From positions 947,407 through 965,294 of the forward strand of contig NW_003140813.1 of NCBI RefSeq assembly GCF_000003605.2: DNA of 17,888 nt, in the 5' to 3' direction. Source of the DNA: Saccoglossus kowalevskii (Eukaryota; Hemichordata; Enteropneusta; Harrimaniidae). Within the stretch, counting starts at the first letter, position 1, and each line of letters starts with the position of its first letter. The notes beneath the pieces are model-generated. The model was not told where the DNA came from. It ran no database searches and saw only the letters and a program-made list of their open reading frames with translations. Below, piece by piece: positions 17,523-17,888 of this stretch. Made by a program: the position numbers and the translations under genes.

Positions 17523-17888
17523 GGATATCAGTATAGCTAATATCCTTAAATATCACACAACGGATTTCAGTATTGCTAATATTCTTAAATATCACACAGT
17601 GGATCTCAGTATTGCTAATATCCTTAAGCTTAAATATCACACAATGGATCTCAGTATAGCTAATATCCTTAAATATCACACAATGGATCTCAGTATTGCT
17701 AACATCTTCAGATATTGCACAATGGATCTCAGAATTGCTAATATATTCAGATATCACACAATGGATCTCAGTATTGCTAACATCTTCAGATATCACACAA
17801 TGGATCTTAGTATTGCTAACATCTTCAGATATCGCACAATGGATCTCAGAATTGCTAATATATTCAGATATCGCACAATGGATCTCAG
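17523..17888. repeat. 39-bp minisatellite, continues past the window end
   Basis: A partial unit (17523-17549) is followed by units starting at 17550, 17589, 17634, 17673, 17712, 17751, 17790, 17829 and 17868 (cut by the window). Each is ATATCACACAATGGATCTCA followed by GTATTGCTAATATCCTTAA or a variant. The second full unit has 6 extra bases (AGCTTA). The later units alternate two subtypes, with endings AACATCTTCAG and AATATATTCAG. As 39 is divisible by three, the minus strand reads an open 13-residue repeat (ISNTEIHCVI...), which I take as non-coding. Confidence 0.95.

Noticed and set aside
17506-17796. Minus-strand 13-residue repeat protein
   Set aside because: Openness follows from a 39-bp unit without stops. 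The first codon is not ATG and there is no sign of a gene around it.
1-17888. tRNA, rRNA, CRISPR arrays, bacterial promoters or operons
   Set aside because: I saw no cloverleaf with A/B boxes, no rRNA-like blocks and no spaced identical repeats. The gene structure is eukaryotic.

Overview
This window looks like animal nuclear DNA, probably from a marine invertebrate. A lophotrochozoan such as a mollusc would fit, but that is inference. It is AT-rich, with one spliced gene, several decayed LINE fragments, foldback repeats and a minisatellite. It has no operons and no bacterial-type gene packing.

The main result is an intron-rich gene on the minus strand, from 13700 down to a stop codon at 7060. 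Nine exons (13538-13700, 10734-10884, 10458-10581, 10247-10322, 9279-9497, 8605-8758, 8165-8234, 7560-7704, 7060-7190) join with GT/AG borders and matching phases. Together they give 410 codons plus a stop. The product is the C-terminal two thirds or more of a class A FAD-dependent aromatic hydroxylase-type monooxygenase (MhpA / phenol hydroxylase / PHBH fold). It carries a variant DG motif (CEGGRS), the FAD-binding GDAAH-MPPFAGQG motif, the following GIRDAxNLAWK helix and a C-terminal RPDRWVYPG tail. The N-terminal exon or exons with the GxGxxG motif were not found. They are either upstream of 13700 and unrecognised, or beyond the window end. On the same strand, 0.5 kb beyond the stop, is a short possible membrane-protein reading frame (6400-6579). 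It may instead lie inside the 3' UTR.

Layout: 1-246 minus, a LINE reverse-transcriptase C-terminal fragment cut by the window edge. 540-4270, non-coding DNA with foldbacks at 1944-2170, 3013-3076, 3529-3720 and 4139-4271. 4271-5214 minus, a decayed LINE 3' end. 5215-6380, nothing recognised. 6384-13700, the monooxygenase gene and its 3' region; its largest intron carries a 1-kb 'GGCCGACTGGCAGCCATCTTG' repeat cluster and further foldbacks. 14048-14221 and 15511-15687, a near-identical 175-bp direct repeat pair. 15742-16661 minus, a 5'-truncated LINE between 17-bp perfect direct repeats, probably target-site duplications. 17550-17888, a 39-bp minisatellite running off the end.

I found no convincing new defence, regulatory or biosynthetic system. 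The most useful observations are the monooxygenase gene, which exists only as short exons, and the clear target-site duplication around the young-looking LINE insertion.
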